Position numbers and translations under genes: made by a program
Shown here: one piece after another, positions 29,137 to 42,599 of the stretch
Layout of the letters: each line of letters starts with the position of its first letter
How positions within the stretch are numbered: position 1 is the stretch's first letter
DNA from: Symsagittifera roscoffensis
Lineage: Eukaryota; Xenacoelomorpha; Acoela; Convolutidae
NCBI RefSeq assembly: GCF_963678635.1
Contig: NC_087070.1
Coordinates: 7,474,539-7,538,538, forward strand
Direction of reading: 5' to 3'
DNA: 64,000 nt
The notes under the pieces: generated by a model
What the model was told of the DNA's origin: nothing
What the model saw: the letters and a program-made list of their open reading frames with translations, nothing else
Database searches by the model: none

Positions 29137-30839
29137 GCATACACAAAAAAAAGACATAATAAAAAATTGATTATGATAAAATAGACTTTTTGTGGTTTGG
29201 ATATGAAGCTAACTCAGCATTTTATAATGAGGGAAAATTGAGATCGAACATTATGTCAATGCTCACGTATAATTAGAGTAAAATATGAACAAATTTTACG
29301 GAAAATGTGGGCATTGTCAGAATTCTTTTTCGAATTTTGGTTTCGATTTAATTACTGTTCAAATGTTAAAACGTACGAAGAAGACAACCTGATTTGAATA
29401 AATCAGCTGCAAGCAAAAACGCGCAATGAATCTTTGTTTTTGTTTGTCCGAGTGGTTTTTTTTACTTCGTTCAGTTATGTTTTGGTGTTTCAAGAATTGA
29501 ACGCACGTTCACAAATTACTTCATAAACTACCTTTTGTTTTTAAAAATTACAGTTTGAAAGTGTACACTAAGAAAACAAATCATGTAGCTTATAAAGCTT
29601 GAATACGACAACCTTTTATCACATGCAGACTTTTAGAGCTCCAAAATGTCACATCATTACGAGGCCAAACTGTGCATTCTCTGCATTGTAAGCGGAATCC
29701 GCAACAGGCCAAAATCAGATTTGTTGCGGAATCAGCAAACCCCGCCAGCAAACCCCGCCATTTGATCAGATGATCAGCAAACCCCGCCTTTCGAATAAAT
29801 TGACAATTCTCATGCGTCTGAATTACATAAAATTAGTCGAAAATTAAAAACGACAAAATTTTAAAATATCAATATAGCAAACTAGTCATAGGAGTAGCAA
29901 TCATAACAAAAATATAATGCTTACAATCCTAATGATAAAGATAATTTAAAAAGAAAAGAGACTGCCCAATCAAGGTGAAGCCTTAATAGTCCAACTAAAT
30001 TAAAGATCTACAAGGTGTTATGGAGAGTATTTGTTTTTAAAAAAAGAGTGAAATTTTCAAGAAAAACAAAACATCCCAAAACTTACTTCGTAGATTCTTT
30101 TGGAAAACCAATCCGCCACGCTCTGCTTAGGACAAAATGATAGACTTTGCTCAATGCGAAGATTTAAATATAACAAACAGCAAGCCTCATTTCAAGTTGG
30201 AGAGAATTTCCAGTGAAAGATTCTAAGACAGAACATCGCGCGTTAATTATCCCGAAATGGGTGAATTAACGAACTTCAAATCACAAAATTACAAAAACTG
30301 ATCGCAGCTGAAATACTGTTTTAATTTGATCTTAAGACAGCACTAACTTCCGATATTAAAACTTTTCAGTCAAAAAATTGCAACTTAACAATTCAAAAAT
30401 TGTCGGCGAAGAAACCAGCGACTACAAACTTTCCATCACTATTGTTGACAGGAACAAAAAACAAACAAAATTTAACACTAAATTCATTACCAAAGTCATA
30501 ACTAAACTAACCATAACATTGACAATAAGTTTGGTCGTGTATCAGGGCAAAGCCCTAGATATTCTGACTGCACTTTGAGACCCGGTAGGGAAAATTTTGT
30601 GTTCATAAAAACCACAGTGCTAACTCAAAAAAATGATACAGTTAGCGTCTCGTATAAAAACGATACGACTGATTAACTTACCTCCCTCCATGTATGAACG
30701 ATTCGATCCACCGTTTAATTGTGCTATTTGTACTTAATATGTTGCGAGTGAATGCGCCTAGACTGGCCAAATTAGCTTTTGTCAAAACACCGTAACTTTA
30801 CAAGCAATTATCACACAAAAATCTTAGCGCAGTAAAAAA
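29137..30839. other. Noncoding stretch right of the 13.7-kb element
   Basis: No gene seen. Three CAGCAAACCCCGCC-type words lie at 29738-29790. An ATCATTACGAGGCCAAACTGTGC stretch near 29652 recurs inverted at about 51246-51270, a small dispersed repeat. Confidence 0.45.
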
Positions 30840-31004
30840 TTATGCTTCAGAGGAATAGTTTATGGAGTCACTCAGAATTGTAGCAATCTGCCGCCGCCGT
30901 GTTGGTAGTATTGGTTCTTCAGGCTCATTTTCAGTTGCTTCTCGAGCTTCTGTATCAAGTTTGGAATTCGTGTTTCTGCTCTCTTCCAGAATGGGCTGGC
31001 TCAC
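30840..31004 (-). CDS. Possible C-terminal exon of an unknown gene
   Basis: The minus strand is open from 31004 to TAA 30840-30842 and gives protein-like charged sequence (EAREATENEPEEPILPTRRR) ending ILSDSINYSSEA. No ATG, so it would be a last exon. It lies in the lower copy of a ~138-bp tandem duplication; the upper copy has decayed. No homology recognised. Confidence 0.25.
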   Translation of the reverse strand: MSQPILEESRNTNSKLDTEAREATENEPEEPILPTRRRQIATILSDSINYSSEA

Positions 31005-31187
31005 TCAACCATTCCAAACCTACTCATCCTGTTTGAGTTTTTATTTTTGGTTCGTCAGGCTCACCTTCAACTGCTTCTCAAGTTTCTGTATAAATTTATG
31101 GACCTTTAATTCTGCTAATTTCCAGAAACGGCTATCTCGCTAAGGCGGTTCAAGTCTACTATTCCTGTTTTGAGTTCAATTTTGAGA
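30912..31187. repeat. Tandem duplication, ~138-bp unit
   Basis: Two copies align by eye from GGTTCTTCAGGCTCA (near 30912) and GGTTCGTCAGGCTCA (near 31049) through CTGTTTGAGTTTTTATTTTT and CTGTTTTGAGTTCAATTTT, with about a quarter of bases changed. Confidence 0.7.
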
Positions 31188-31189
31188 AA

Positions 31190-32929
31190 AAATGCGCTGA
31201 AAGAGCCGAGCGTCACGATTCGAGCGTCGACAGAACTTCCCAGTGTTTGACATCCAAAACGACTTTAGACTAACCATGCATATTGATATTCTCGTTCAAT
31301 TACACTTACATCAACTTTTTTCGATCGTTTAGGTCCAATCCTTCCAGGTTGATAGACAAAATTTCTCCTAGCTTGCATGACTGCCTCCAAACTCGTAAGT
31401 AGAGGAAGTACCTGTCGTATCCACGCTAAATTTTCATCGGGCCGGGTAGCACAATGGGTGTTGAAGCACTTGAAATTGTCCGAGGACAGATTCTGCGCCA
31501 GCTCATCTAGAAAGCCAACTATGAATTTTACCAGACTACAAACTACATGTCGGGCTTTCTTGTAAAAGTTTCGTAAAATGTGGGTCAGTTGAACAATCTC
31601 AATTTTTTCTCAGATGAAATTTTCATCTTTGAAATGAATGATTGAAAAAGTTTTTCTGGTGTTCCTAACCCGTAATTTGTTGAGCAAGGGGTGCAAATTG
31701 TAGTATTGTAGGAGTGAGCTTCCGAAAAAAATGTGCCATCAGAGTTACTATGATCTGTTTTTTTTTCTTACTCTTGCGAAACTCGTCCTCGAAAATCGAA
31801 CAGTATGACTCTCTTCAGGATAAGCAAAGCTGCCAAATTAATTCGTAAACCTTTGGCTTTTTGCGAAAATCACAAGCCAGATGCATCTTTTTCACACTAT
31901 TAGAAAAAAAACGTCTGGCCCTCGCCGATGAGAAGAAACGCGGGCTCAGTGCTGTCTAATCGACCACTACATGCAAATATTGCTCGCCTTCTGTTTTTAA
32001 ATAACTATTCTAAACAATTTCTTGAGGTTGTTTCACACTGTTTCCGAAAAAGAAGTACACTGCAAAAAACTAAAGTACCATTTTTTTTGTTTTCACGAAG
32101 TTTTAAATTTGTCAGGCATAGTTACGGCTGCAAATTTTTTTTCCCAAGAAATTTATTGGAAGTCGTCTAAAACGCTCTTCTGACAAAAATTTCCGCAGAG
32201 CTCATTTCGCGATCTAAGATTTTGTTTGTACAGCTTACTCAGTAACATATTGAGAGTTTTTATCACCACATATCGATGCATTTCACTGTTTTTACGGCAC
32301 GAGAAAATCAAAGAAGTTGGACTGAGATTTCAAAACTCTCAAAAGTATTTTTTGTTTTCGTTGTACCAGAGTTTTGTTATGAATTACTGTCTATTTTTTC
32401 AACTCAGAATTGTTTAACGAACATGCAAATAACTTGTTCGCCGATCTTTTGCTTTCACGCCTGACTTAATAAAAAGCGAGATCGTCAGATCTGAACTCGT
32501 TGTCCGCTGCCAAATAAATTTGGTTGTTTGCTTATGTGGAACATTTAATTAAACTATTCGTCTTTATTTATTAAAGATTCCAGAAACTCAATATTATTCG
32601 ACACTATACTTGGGCTTCGAAATAATTTCTGTGCTTATTTTTTTTTTGGTTTGATCTATCGATTTTTGGGCATTACAATCTATGGAGGTGGGTTGGATTT
32701 TTGATACGAATGGACTTTTCTTTGCGAAGACTGTTTGTATTATAGGTTTTTATTCCTTTTTTCTAACAATTTAATGAGTTTGAAAATTGATCCTTTATAA
32801 AATATTTTGTTTGTATGTTCAATGGAATTATTTCGTGTTGATTTAATATCTATTATAGAAATCAGTCAATTATCTATTTGGTTCATTTTTTCAACATTTT
32901 TGTTTCGTTTAGGTCCACGTTTTACATTA
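31190..32929. other. AT-rich noncoding stretch
   Basis: I see no supported gene, LTR or inverted repeat. The short plus-strand frames here have low-complexity composition. Confidence 0.45.
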
Positions 32930-35909
32930 CTAGCAGAGTTTGCACATAGCTAGCCAATTTCTCTTCATAGTAGAACATCCATTTATATTTCTCTTGAGTA
33001 AGAGATCATGGTCTGAGCCAAGACTCCTCCACTTGGTCCTTGTGCCTCGGAAGCACACACTGGAAGCACGGAGCACGGCAAAAGACAGCCGGCACTTCCC
33101 CCAGTTCATAGTTTTACTATAGGGTTTCTCCCACTTGGTAGATAATGCTTCTCCTATTCTCCGAAGGAAATTTGCAATTTCTGGAGCGAGCATCCCATCA
33201 ACAGACACTACAAGAGGAGTGAAAGGCATATGTCTTTCCTGACACGCGTCTGAATATTTTGTCTTTTTCTCAACCTCTACTGAGTGCAAAACACTCATGG
33301 AGCTTCTGTTCTGATAGGAGATGGCGTCGGTGTCAGAAACACGAATATCAAAAGACGCACCTCCCTGTCTAACATAAACTCCACGACAAAACAGATCTGC
33401 AATTAATGCGGGTGTCTCATCTTGCGGGTTGTATTCACTAATAACAGGCTCTCTCTGTACATCCTTCCACACTAAAGAAGCTAAGTCGCCTACAGTATCC
33501 CTAATCTCATTGCGCCCTAAAGTTAAGAGACCACCTTTTTTGCATGCCGTAGGGTGAATGGTGACTGACAACCATCACAAAAAGTTGGCGAAGCGTTCAA
33601 GTTTTTGTTATACCGGACACTCAATGCATCCCGAAATTCCACTTCCGAAAGATCAAAGTTTTCTGCAGCAATCGGTAACGCTTTTAGCCACGCAGACAAG
33701 CTTCCTTCATTGATTCTGCGCGAACTTGGTCTGCTGGTAGCTCATTCAACAACTCCCCCAACAACTCTTCATGTTTTTCTTCCCTTATTTGATGATGTTT
33801 TTTCCGCGATCGAGACATTTGCTTTCTGTGGTCTTCATGGGAAAAACCGTGCTGATCAACAATAGCATCATAAAGAACCGTAACTGCTTCCCCTCACGTG
33901 TTGTAAGACTCATCAGCGAAACTGGTTGGGTTAGACACTCCAAGACCACCCTTTCATGCTGGCAAACATAAGAGACGTCTCTCCATAGATGAAACCGACG
34001 AAGTTCCAAGTATCGCAGGTAAGAATTTCTCCATCAGAAGGATCTCTAGCGTTTGAAAAAGCTGACTAGAACCACCCAAAACACGATGGGAAAAATTCCG
34101 TTGCGCTTGTAGGGACTTAGTCAGTCCTGATAAAGCCCATTGTGGTTCTGTTTTTGCCACAAAAGGAAGTTTCTCAATTTTGTCTACCTATTCAAGTTCT
34201 TTTTTTTTCAGGTAGATGTCCTTCTCATTTCCGTCTCCAATGAAACCGCCCAGAAACCTCTTCACTTCCACTATACTAATCGAGTACTTGTCAAATATGT
34301 GATACGCTTCTTCAGCATATTGCTTATCGACAATCAGAAAACGTTTGGAAGGCTCTGGAAAGTAACCGAAAGCGGGACCTTCCTCAATCAAGTTTTGAGC
34401 CATATCTCCAATTTCTTGAGTTTTACTATGGCCGCAAAATCATCAACACACCAACTTTGTAACACATTGTTCGGATCCTTTAACTTCCGAATCAGGGGAA
34501 GAAGTGAAACACCGTAGAAGAAAATTGCCAGTGGGTTTCCCTGTATTGTTCCTTCCCTACTGTATATCACTTCATCGGCGCCAGCAACGAAAAGTGACGC
34601 GAAGCCTCTGTAAGTATTGAAGAGAAATCTAGAACAACTAGGCCACAATATTCGAGCATTCCACAACGCTGTTTCACGATTGAGTGAGTTGAAAGCATTT
34701 GATGCATCCATCAACAGCATGCCACATCCGTCTTCCTTGTTGTCATCAAAAACATCAGAGAGCGCATGAATTGCACCTTCAACGCCAGCTTTCAGCCCAC
34801 AAGCTAATTGATCAGTCAAACATGTTTCTTCAAGGTCAAGTTTTGTGAACTCAGCCACCCTTTTGCAAAATATTCTCAGTAGACATTCACCTATGCCAAT
34901 AGGTCGCACGCAAGGACATTTATCAAGCGCAATCAATCTTCCAGAAACCAGTGCTCGCACTTTTGACCATGGTAAGATTTGATTGCACATTTTTGTGGCG
35001 AGAGTTGCAACTTCGTCTCTCAAGTGTGAACTGTGAGCTCCATGGCGTAATAAAATCGTCTGCCAATGCGCAGAATCTGTTCCTGAAGCTCACGAACTGC
35101 CCTGCAAAGAACGTGTCGTCTTTTCAATGGAAGCAGAACTGATTAAAACATCTTCAAAGTCGGGTAAAACTGGTACTTGTAATCGCGAAGAAAGATGTCT
35201 TGTGTGGCTCTGGATGCTTTGACTTCGAAGTCCCTAAAACAGTCACCCCTTTCTTCACCTCTTGCATCGGATCAAGCACACCCCCGCTTGCTCTCTTCGA
35301 GAGCCACGGCATAGCGCTTCTCACTTTGCCTTTCATCATTAATGAAGCAAACTTTTTCGAGACATGTTTGTAGTCCAAACTATCTTGATTTGTTTGTTTC
35401 TTTCTGCCACATCTCACTGCTTCCGCCAACAACTTGTCGAAATTGTTTTCCTTCCAGTCTTCAATGCGCCGTCCAATAAGTGTTCGAATGTCTTTTGATG
35501 CTTTGATCATTGGATCTCTTTGTAACAAAACACGACTCATCACCAGAACTTTTTCTGAAGTGGAATCAGCAGTGGTAGAAAGAAGCTCCAGTTCTTGTGT
35601 CAGGAGGTCCACGTACTTCCTACCAATGTTACCATTACGCAAAGTATATAGTCTTTTTGGCAACCGTACGCTTTTCACCCATCTTTCAGTCCAAATCGAA
35701 TGATCAAAACAAGTTGATTTGTCAAATGACGCACCGACTGCTTCCATCTTTTTGTCTTCGTCATGGCTTTCAAGATTCGGATCAGTTTCTGGTAGCACAT
35801 TTTCTATTTGCAGGTCTTGCATGGCTTGAGTTAACCCTGTGCGGCCATTGCTTGTCGATGTAACATTAACTCGGTCATTGTCATCTTGTGATATTAACAA
35901 GTCTTCCAC
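32930..35909 (-). pseudogene. Decayed retroelement: reverse transcriptase with C-terminal restriction-like endonuclease
   Basis: Pieces in successive frames on the minus strand: an N-terminal helical region (35154-35909, 251 codons); RT (34388-35023) with LDKCPCVRPIGIGE, LLMDASNAFNSLNR, EGTIQGNPLA and the catalytic CVDD; a post-RT piece (34188-34403; GPAFGYFPEPSKRF, VKRFLGGFIGD); thumb remnants (33785-34160); and a C-terminal domain (32930-33571). The last has GGLLTLGRNEIRD, FDIRVSDTDA and EVEKKTKY, resembling the PD-D...K-Y endonuclease of site-specific non-LTR elements. At least four frame changes separate the pieces, so it is dead. Clade not assignable by eye. Confidence 0.7.
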
Positions 35910-35999
35910 TTCAAATTGAATTCACTCATTGGAAACACTGAGCTGCGAATCAGAATTATACCCCAGATACCTAGGCGGTTTGATAATTCTCTGAGTCCG

Positions 36000-36232
36000 C
36001 CTCATGATATCACGAGCGTTCCTCGAACCAAACTCGAACTCTTCCCAAGCACGGGCCGCTCTGCTCCAGAAACGAGCTTCTCTCCAAATACGAATTCCAA
36101 GTACCGGCTCTGTACCAAACACACACGAGCTCCAAGCACCGGCTCTGCGTCCAAAACGAGCACCAATCTACAAAAAGCTGTACTCCGAACACGTGCTCTG
36201 CTCCAAATACGAGCACTGCTTGAGATAAAATG
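36000..36232. repeat. Degenerate tandem repeat of GCTCTG/CGAGC words
   Basis: About ten imperfect ~22-bp units such as GCTCTGCTCCAAATACGAGC. Several reading frames stay open on both strands only because the repeat lacks stops. Confidence 0.6.
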
Positions 36233-36234
36233 TC

Positions 36235-36770
36235 CGCTCAGTTGTCGATGTTGCAATGGTTGTTGTTTTTTTTGCTTAACAAGACACGTGCAAAATTCAC
36301 AACAGAAAAATAGTTGCAATAGTTGCAAAAGTCGCAATAGTTGTCGATGTTGCAGTGGTTGTTGTTTTTTTGTTTTTTTTCTTGCTTAACAAGACAAGTG
36401 CAATATTCACAACAGAACATTTTAAATGTAATTTAAATGCGCCAATGTAATTAGTTTTGGAGGAGCGCGCGCCGAAAGATTTTTGATCTACTTTTTGATT
36501 TATTGTTCAAAACGTTATTTTGAACCTGCTTTTTTTTGGAAGTTTGTCTGCGGCCCAAAAAAAAATTGTGACAAAAAAGAGCCCTTATACTACTATCAGA
36601 ACAACAGAACAATTATACAACAGAACAGTAGTTGCAATAGTTGCAATAGTTGAAATAGTTGCAATAGTTGCATTAATTGTCGATGTTGCAGTGTTGCTGT
36701 TTTTTTTCTTGCTTAACAAGACACGTGCGATAATCGTCTTTTCCAATTGTCCATTTTCCAATATCTATTA
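36235..36770. repeat. Three-fold repeat with GTTGCAATA microsatellite
   Basis: A ~110-bp block (GTTGTCGATGTTGCA...TTGCTTAACAAGACA) occurs at 36238-36310 and 36336-36415, with a third partial copy at 36676-36726. AGTTGCAATAGTTGCAATAG arrays lie between them. Confidence 0.75.
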
Positions 36771-39700
36771 TAGTACTATAATCTAAAATTTTTATTTTTT
36801 AAAGGCTTAGGTAGCGATATACATTACTTTTCTTGTTACTTTTGATACTGATTTTCCTGTGTACAGTTAAGTTGAAGTTCTAACATGGGTGTGGAAAAGG
36901 AAATGGGTTTAGTTTTATTAGAACGGAAGCCCATACCTATTTTTTCAAGTCAACATCCATAGCTGGTTGATATCCATGTGTTTTGTTTATCGGATAGTCA
37001 CCTTTAGTATCAAAATTTGCCTCAAAACTTTTACATCCTAATGGTTAAAGTTTTTCGCCGTTAACCGCTGCTGTATTTGAATCAAATGTTGAAATTATAA
37101 CGGTTTTAATTTATAAGAAAGCTGATGGATGTGTACCTCAAACACTGAAAGAGCATGCTGCTCCATTGTCTATGAAAGTTCGGGTTTCTAGGCCTATGAT
37201 TTAATTTTTTTCTGTGAATATATGTTGACATAGGTAAGTATTCATTTGTGATTTTTTTTGGAAACTGCTCTAGTTTAAATAATTGATTTATGCTTTTTTG
37301 TCATCACTGAAGTATCCTTGTATCTTATCGTCACTACTACAAACCATATGATTTCTATAATGAACATTTGCTCTTAATGTTTTTCTTGTGTTACTGTAAA
37401 ATTTCAACTGATATACATAAAATTTCTTTTGATTCTTAAAAGTCTATCTTGATTTTTGTTTCAACAAATATCTTGTGAGTTTGACTTCTATCAGGAAAAG
37501 GTTTGATACGATACATGTCTCTATTATACTATTAGAATTGGGGTTACTTTGAGGATATGGGCTTGTTGTCCATTTCTGTCCTTAAAGCGCTTTTGGTAAA
37601 ATATGTCTATTGATCCAAGTTTTTGGGATTGGGATTCCTCAACTTTTTCAGACCTGTAGAAATGTCCAGAATATGGGTAAAAGGATATTAAACTGTACTT
37701 TCGTTGTTCTCTATTATTGTAATTGGAGTATCTCTTTTATGAATTGTGAACCTAGACCTTCTGTTGCAATTGTCTGAAATTTTTTCTCAATTTTGAGATA
37801 CTTTCTTTTTTGTCCCGATATTTGAAACAAACCTTTTTTGTGTAAACTGATCTGAGACACCATTTGGTATGTTTTTGATTGTTTCGTGGTTCATTTGGGT
37901 TATGAGTTGAACACAAATTGTAATCTTTCATTTACTCGGTTGATTCTTTGAATTAAGTCTTTATTTTTTCTATTTCAAACTTATTACCAACACTACTTGA
38001 AGCTGATTCAGTGAATTCACTACTTACTGCAAATCCTGCTGCTGCTAATCATTGATATCATTGAGGAGAGGCTGAACATCTCAGTGATGAATCAAAAATT
38101 GTTTGTTGTCTAATATCAATTGCACCCTGCAAGTCGAGTGTCATGAAAATTTGTAACACTCTTCTTTGCTTCATTATGAAAATCTATTGCAATTTTTAGG
38201 TCTAAACTTGTAACAATCTTGAGAGCTAAATCGTAATATGCAGTCCCAAATGTTGTTTTTGGCGCACAGCTTTTAAAGCTTTGTACTATTTGTGTACTGA
38301 TCACTTAGAATCACTGGTATAATCTACTGGCTGTGAGAATAAAATCATTTTAAAAGTTTTTTCTGAGGTCGATTAGGTTTTTTGAATACAATGTTTTGCC
38401 TGATAAATGAATAGAGTTGTGTCGACGAGTAAACATGTTTAGAGATGCGGGAAAGAATAGGTAATACAACTGAAAAATTGATCTATAGGTCGGGACTGCT
38501 TTTAAGCGCAGTGGAATTATCAGGAAATTAAATGACTTAAATTTTTTTTACTAGATAGTAGAATTAATTTAGCTGTTTAAATTTTATTTGAAAAACACTG
38601 AAGAATTAGGCAAATGTTTGATTTTAGAGATTTTCTTTGGGAACGGAAAGCATAAATGTTGCTTAAAGGCTGAAAGTTATGATTGATGTGGTAACAAAAA
38701 GTTTTCAATTATTGTAACCGTTACTGGAAGCTCAAGTTCGGAATTTTTTACACTTAAGCGACATTGACATGTAATCTAATCGCGTGCTTTCTTACAAACC
38801 TCAACTTTACACTAATCCTGGTCAACCAGAATTTTTTTCATTAATTTCATAAATTTATCAAAAAAATAGGCTAAAAAACCCGAATCGCGGCACTAAATAT
38901 TCCTTCCGGATCAGGGACGGATTAAAACAAAAAGTAACTCATTGTTTTCAGGGTTTTCAGAGTAGTTGGTAACAATTTTTCCATAATTTGACATTTTTAT
39001 CAGAGAAATTTAGCAGTTGCAGCAAATGGGCACTTTGTACAAACTCTCATCAACATTTTCGTGCACTACTCAAAATATCAAAACTTATTGCAATAAGTAG
39101 GGGCTAAACAGGCACAAATTTCATAAAATATAGCCAACAAAAAATTAGCAAAAACCAAAACTAGACCTTATTTTGAATTTTTAGAATATAAAGATCCAAA
39201 GTTTTAGTGTTTAACTACGTTTTGTGCGAATATTTTGAAGTTTTCGGTCGAGTTTTTCTGGGACATTCAAGACTGTTTAACTTCCTCTAAACAATTACTT
39301 GTGAAAACTATTTAGCAGTTTTTCCTAGGTTTTTCACCTTTTGATCAAGCTAGGTTAACAAGAATTTAGGAATTAGGTCCTTTTTTGGTCAGTACTCATA
39401 ATTCAGCTCTCAAAAGTTTACTGCATCAAATTCGGGTCAAAATTCAACATTTGTACATTTGTTTTGCTCATTTTTGTGAGAAATTTTGGTCTACAAGGTC
39501 TCTCAGGGTCTTTTAGTAAAGCGGAATGGCAGCCGTGTAGTACATTTGCAAGGTCGTCTTGCTCCTGGTTAAGAACTCTGTCGACATCAAAAAAATTCAG
39601 TGGTTTGAAAATAGAGACCGAATAAAGAAGCCGGTGAAATGTTTCTGAAGAGGATGTGATCAGTTGCCAACAAATTTGTAACTCAAAAACTAAACTCTAG

Positions 39701-40013
39701 GTCGGGACTGTTTCTCAGCGCAATAGAATTTTAAAGAAATTAAGTGACTCTAGGCCAATATTTTTACTAGATAGAATAAGTAAACTAGCTGGTTAAGTTT
39801 TTTTGGAAAACAAGGAAGATTCAGGCCAATGTTTGATTTTTCAACTACACCTAAAATGTAAATTTTGAGTAAAATACGAATCAAGACTTACGTTTGAGAT
39901 TCTAAAGTTAAAGGGTTTTATTAATTTTATGTCATTTTTTTGTTAAAGCCAACACAAAAAGTTTTATAAGAAATAATTAAATCAAAAATATGCTGACGTC
40001 ATTATAGCCCCTA
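36771..40013. other. AT-rich noncoding stretch with a diverged direct repeat
   Basis: No gene supported. About 150 bp at 38473-38625 (from AGGTCGGGACTG) recurs diverged at 39698-39840, suggesting an old dispersed element present twice in the same orientation. Confidence 0.5.
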
Positions 40014-40021
40014 ACTCTTTT

Positions 40022-40236
40022 GGCTCTTTTCCAGTTTCCCCCCTTTCAAATTCAATTTTGAAAAGCTTATTTAACGTTGTTATAATGCAATCAAATTTGG
40101 CGTGGTGAACAAATCGACAACTGTGAACAGATTTGTTCTTCATACTTTACAGCGTAACATCACACATTTAGCCGTAATAACACGTAAAACAAAAATAAAA
40201 CTCGGTATTTTGAAAGGGGGAAACTGGAAAAGAGCC
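40022..40236. mobile_element. MITE family A, copy 1
   Basis: 215 bp with terminal inverted repeats GGCTCTTTTCCAGTTTCCCC and its complement. Flanked by the 8-bp duplication ACTCTTTT (40014-40021, 40237-40244). No coding capacity. Confidence 0.9.
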
Positions 40237-40300
40237 ACTCTTTTGAATTAGAGCGCGGTACAATCTCAATTTACTAATTTGACGAGAGTCTATAATAAGT

Positions 40301-40432
40301 GGCTCTCTTTGCAACCCAGTCCCCCCCAGGAATGAAGGATTTTACAAGGTTGATTATGAAATCAAACATATTTGTCATGACTGGATTAGTCGGCATATCA
40401 ATTTTCATAAAAATCGGATAAATGCAAAAAAG
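40301..40432. mobile_element. Partial MITE family B copy abutting a complete copy
   Basis: Begins GGCTCTCTTTGC and shares TTTTACAAGGTTGATTATGA with family B, but lacks its right terminal repeat. A complete copy sits immediately to the right. Confidence 0.55.
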
Positions 40433-40635
40433 GGCTCTTTTTCCTTTTCCCCCCACCTCCCACGATCATCATTTTTATGGTGTAACGAGTGGTTTTACAA
40501 GGTTACATATGAAAAACAAAAGTGTTTAGCACATCCTAATTAGTCCGCATGTCAATTTTCATAATGATCGGACAATGTGAACAGTAACTTTACTAGTAAA
40601 AAATTGCAGGTGGGCGGGGGAAAGGAAAAAGAGCC
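40433..40635. mobile_element. MITE family B, copy 1
   Basis: 203 bp, ends GGCTCTTTTTCCTTTTCCCC and GGGGGAAAGGAAAAAGAGCC. The 8-bp flanks CAAAAAAG and AAAAAAAG match at seven of eight positions. Confidence 0.8.
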
Positions 40636-41283
40636 AAAAAAAGTTTGCAAAATGCAAAAATCGGATTTAAAATGTCTAATGAGTAAGACCTGTTAGTTGC
40701 TTTTAATCATACGCAAAGCGGGAAAATGACACGTGCGAAAACAAACATGATCATAATCAATTTCCAAAAAAACTTATCTCTAGTCAGAGTCGAAACTAAG
40801 AACTGAAAAAGCTAATAATTTTTAAAATGAGGACTAATAGAAAAAACATAGACATAGAACGTGATCCAAGGTTGCCTTTGTACCATCCAATAACTAAACA
40901 AAACAGAAGGGGGTCTACAGCTAATGATCACCCGCATTGGGAAGACGACGACGATGACACGAAACAGAAGGACCGGATCATTTCTAGCTTCTCTTTGGCT
41001 CTTTTCCAACCATCCTTCAACTCTTTTTCCTCCCCACCTTTAATTTCCACCTTTAATTTCTATAGTTGTTATAAGTGTTATTTTGGCTAAGTACGCGATG
41101 TTACGAAGTAAAGTATGAAGAAAAATCGGTTCACATTTGTTTGTTTGTTCACCGTACCAAGTTGGATTGAATTATCAGAACGCTAAAACAGTTTTTCTAA
41201 GCTAAAAGTCAAAAGGTGGGCAGTGGAAAAGATCCCAATTCTTGGGTTTTCTATTTAGTTATGTGTTTTTTTTTTGGTAAATG

Positions 41284-41367
41284 GATGAAAAGAAAATTTC
41301 TTTGAAATATAAAGGGATGAAAAGAAAATTTCTTTGAAAAAAAGATGAAAAGAAAATTTCTTTGAAA
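41284..41367 (+). repeat. Short tandem repeat, 24-bp core x3
   Basis: GATGAAAAGAAAATTTCTTT starts three copies at 41284, 41316 and 41344, separated by variable A-rich spacers. Confidence 0.9.
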
Positions 41368-42599
41368 AATAGAAAGGGGTAAAAAATTATTTTTTTTACC
41401 TGAAATACTTTATTCATAAACGTAATTAAACTGACTCGTGCTAATTAGGCCATTTTCTAGTCCTTTTTTTTCTCAATTTCAATGTTTGGCTTTTTTTCAC
41501 ATTCCCCACACAGTTCGAATTTTCCTCTTTCTTATATATGGTAAATTTAAAAAGGTAATCAGAAGGTCAAAAGTATCATAGTAACCGAGGTTACAGTCAT
41601 GAGTCCCTTCATCATGTATTCCAGTCAAAATCCTTGGAATTTTCTAGATATGGAAGTGATAATGATAAAAGAAGATGACAAGTGTTTAAGTCCTTTTCAA
41701 TTAAAATCGATACGGGTTACGTTTCTTCAATAAGAACACGCAACTCGACACGAGATACAATAATATACAAGTGTTACAAGTAAACAATTTCGTCGAAAGT
41801 TATTTTGTCATTTATTGTTCCGAGTATGCAAGCGGCGTTCGCAATCTGTATGGTAAATTTACCAGCTTAAAATTGCAAACACTTTGACAACATTTACAAA
41901 ATCCCTGAAGGGTTATCAAAGAACACTTCAGCTCATCGAATGTTAATCCCAAAACAGTTATAAACACTAAAAACAGTCTAAAACATGTCCAAAGATAAAA
42001 CCATTTTCAAAATCAATTCAGAAAAATTTCATCGTCGACTTTTCTTATGTCAAAATTTACCAAATTACTCAGGAGCAAAAAATTATTGGGAAGCGTGAGC
42101 CTTTTTTTATCTGATAGCTGTATTTGTTCTCTGTGTTTTTTTTGTAATCATAAAATCTTCAGCAGATGATCGGGTAGAATGCCGATCGGAAAGTTTTGAT
42201 GGGTCAATCATATTAGTTTGGGAGTTTCACCTCAAGTGTGTCTTAGTTTTTTTTGCTAACTCGACCATGTAATGTTCATCATTAGCCTTTTATTGGTTTT
42301 CTCTCATGAAATCGTTAATGCTTTAATTTCTTTCCTAAGAAAAATAATTCCGAAGAAGCGTTTTTGAAGATTGAAATTGTATCTAAGTTTCTTTTTTTTT
42401 CTTTTTCCATGCACAATTAGGCTGTATTGTATAGTTGATTGAGCATAAGACTTAGAAAGCACCAAGAACTGATTTTCAGAAGAAAATTTCCAAGCTGCGA
42501 TGACTTGTTGCAAGAAAACTGTGATGACTTGTTGCAAGTTTTTTCAGACGTTCTTCGAATTCTGATTTATTGTCTACTAGAGTCATAAATTTTTTGTTG

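Noticed and set aside
36004..36337. Overlapping open frames on both strands near 36.1 kb
   Set aside because: Product of a degenerate ~22-bp repeat without stops.
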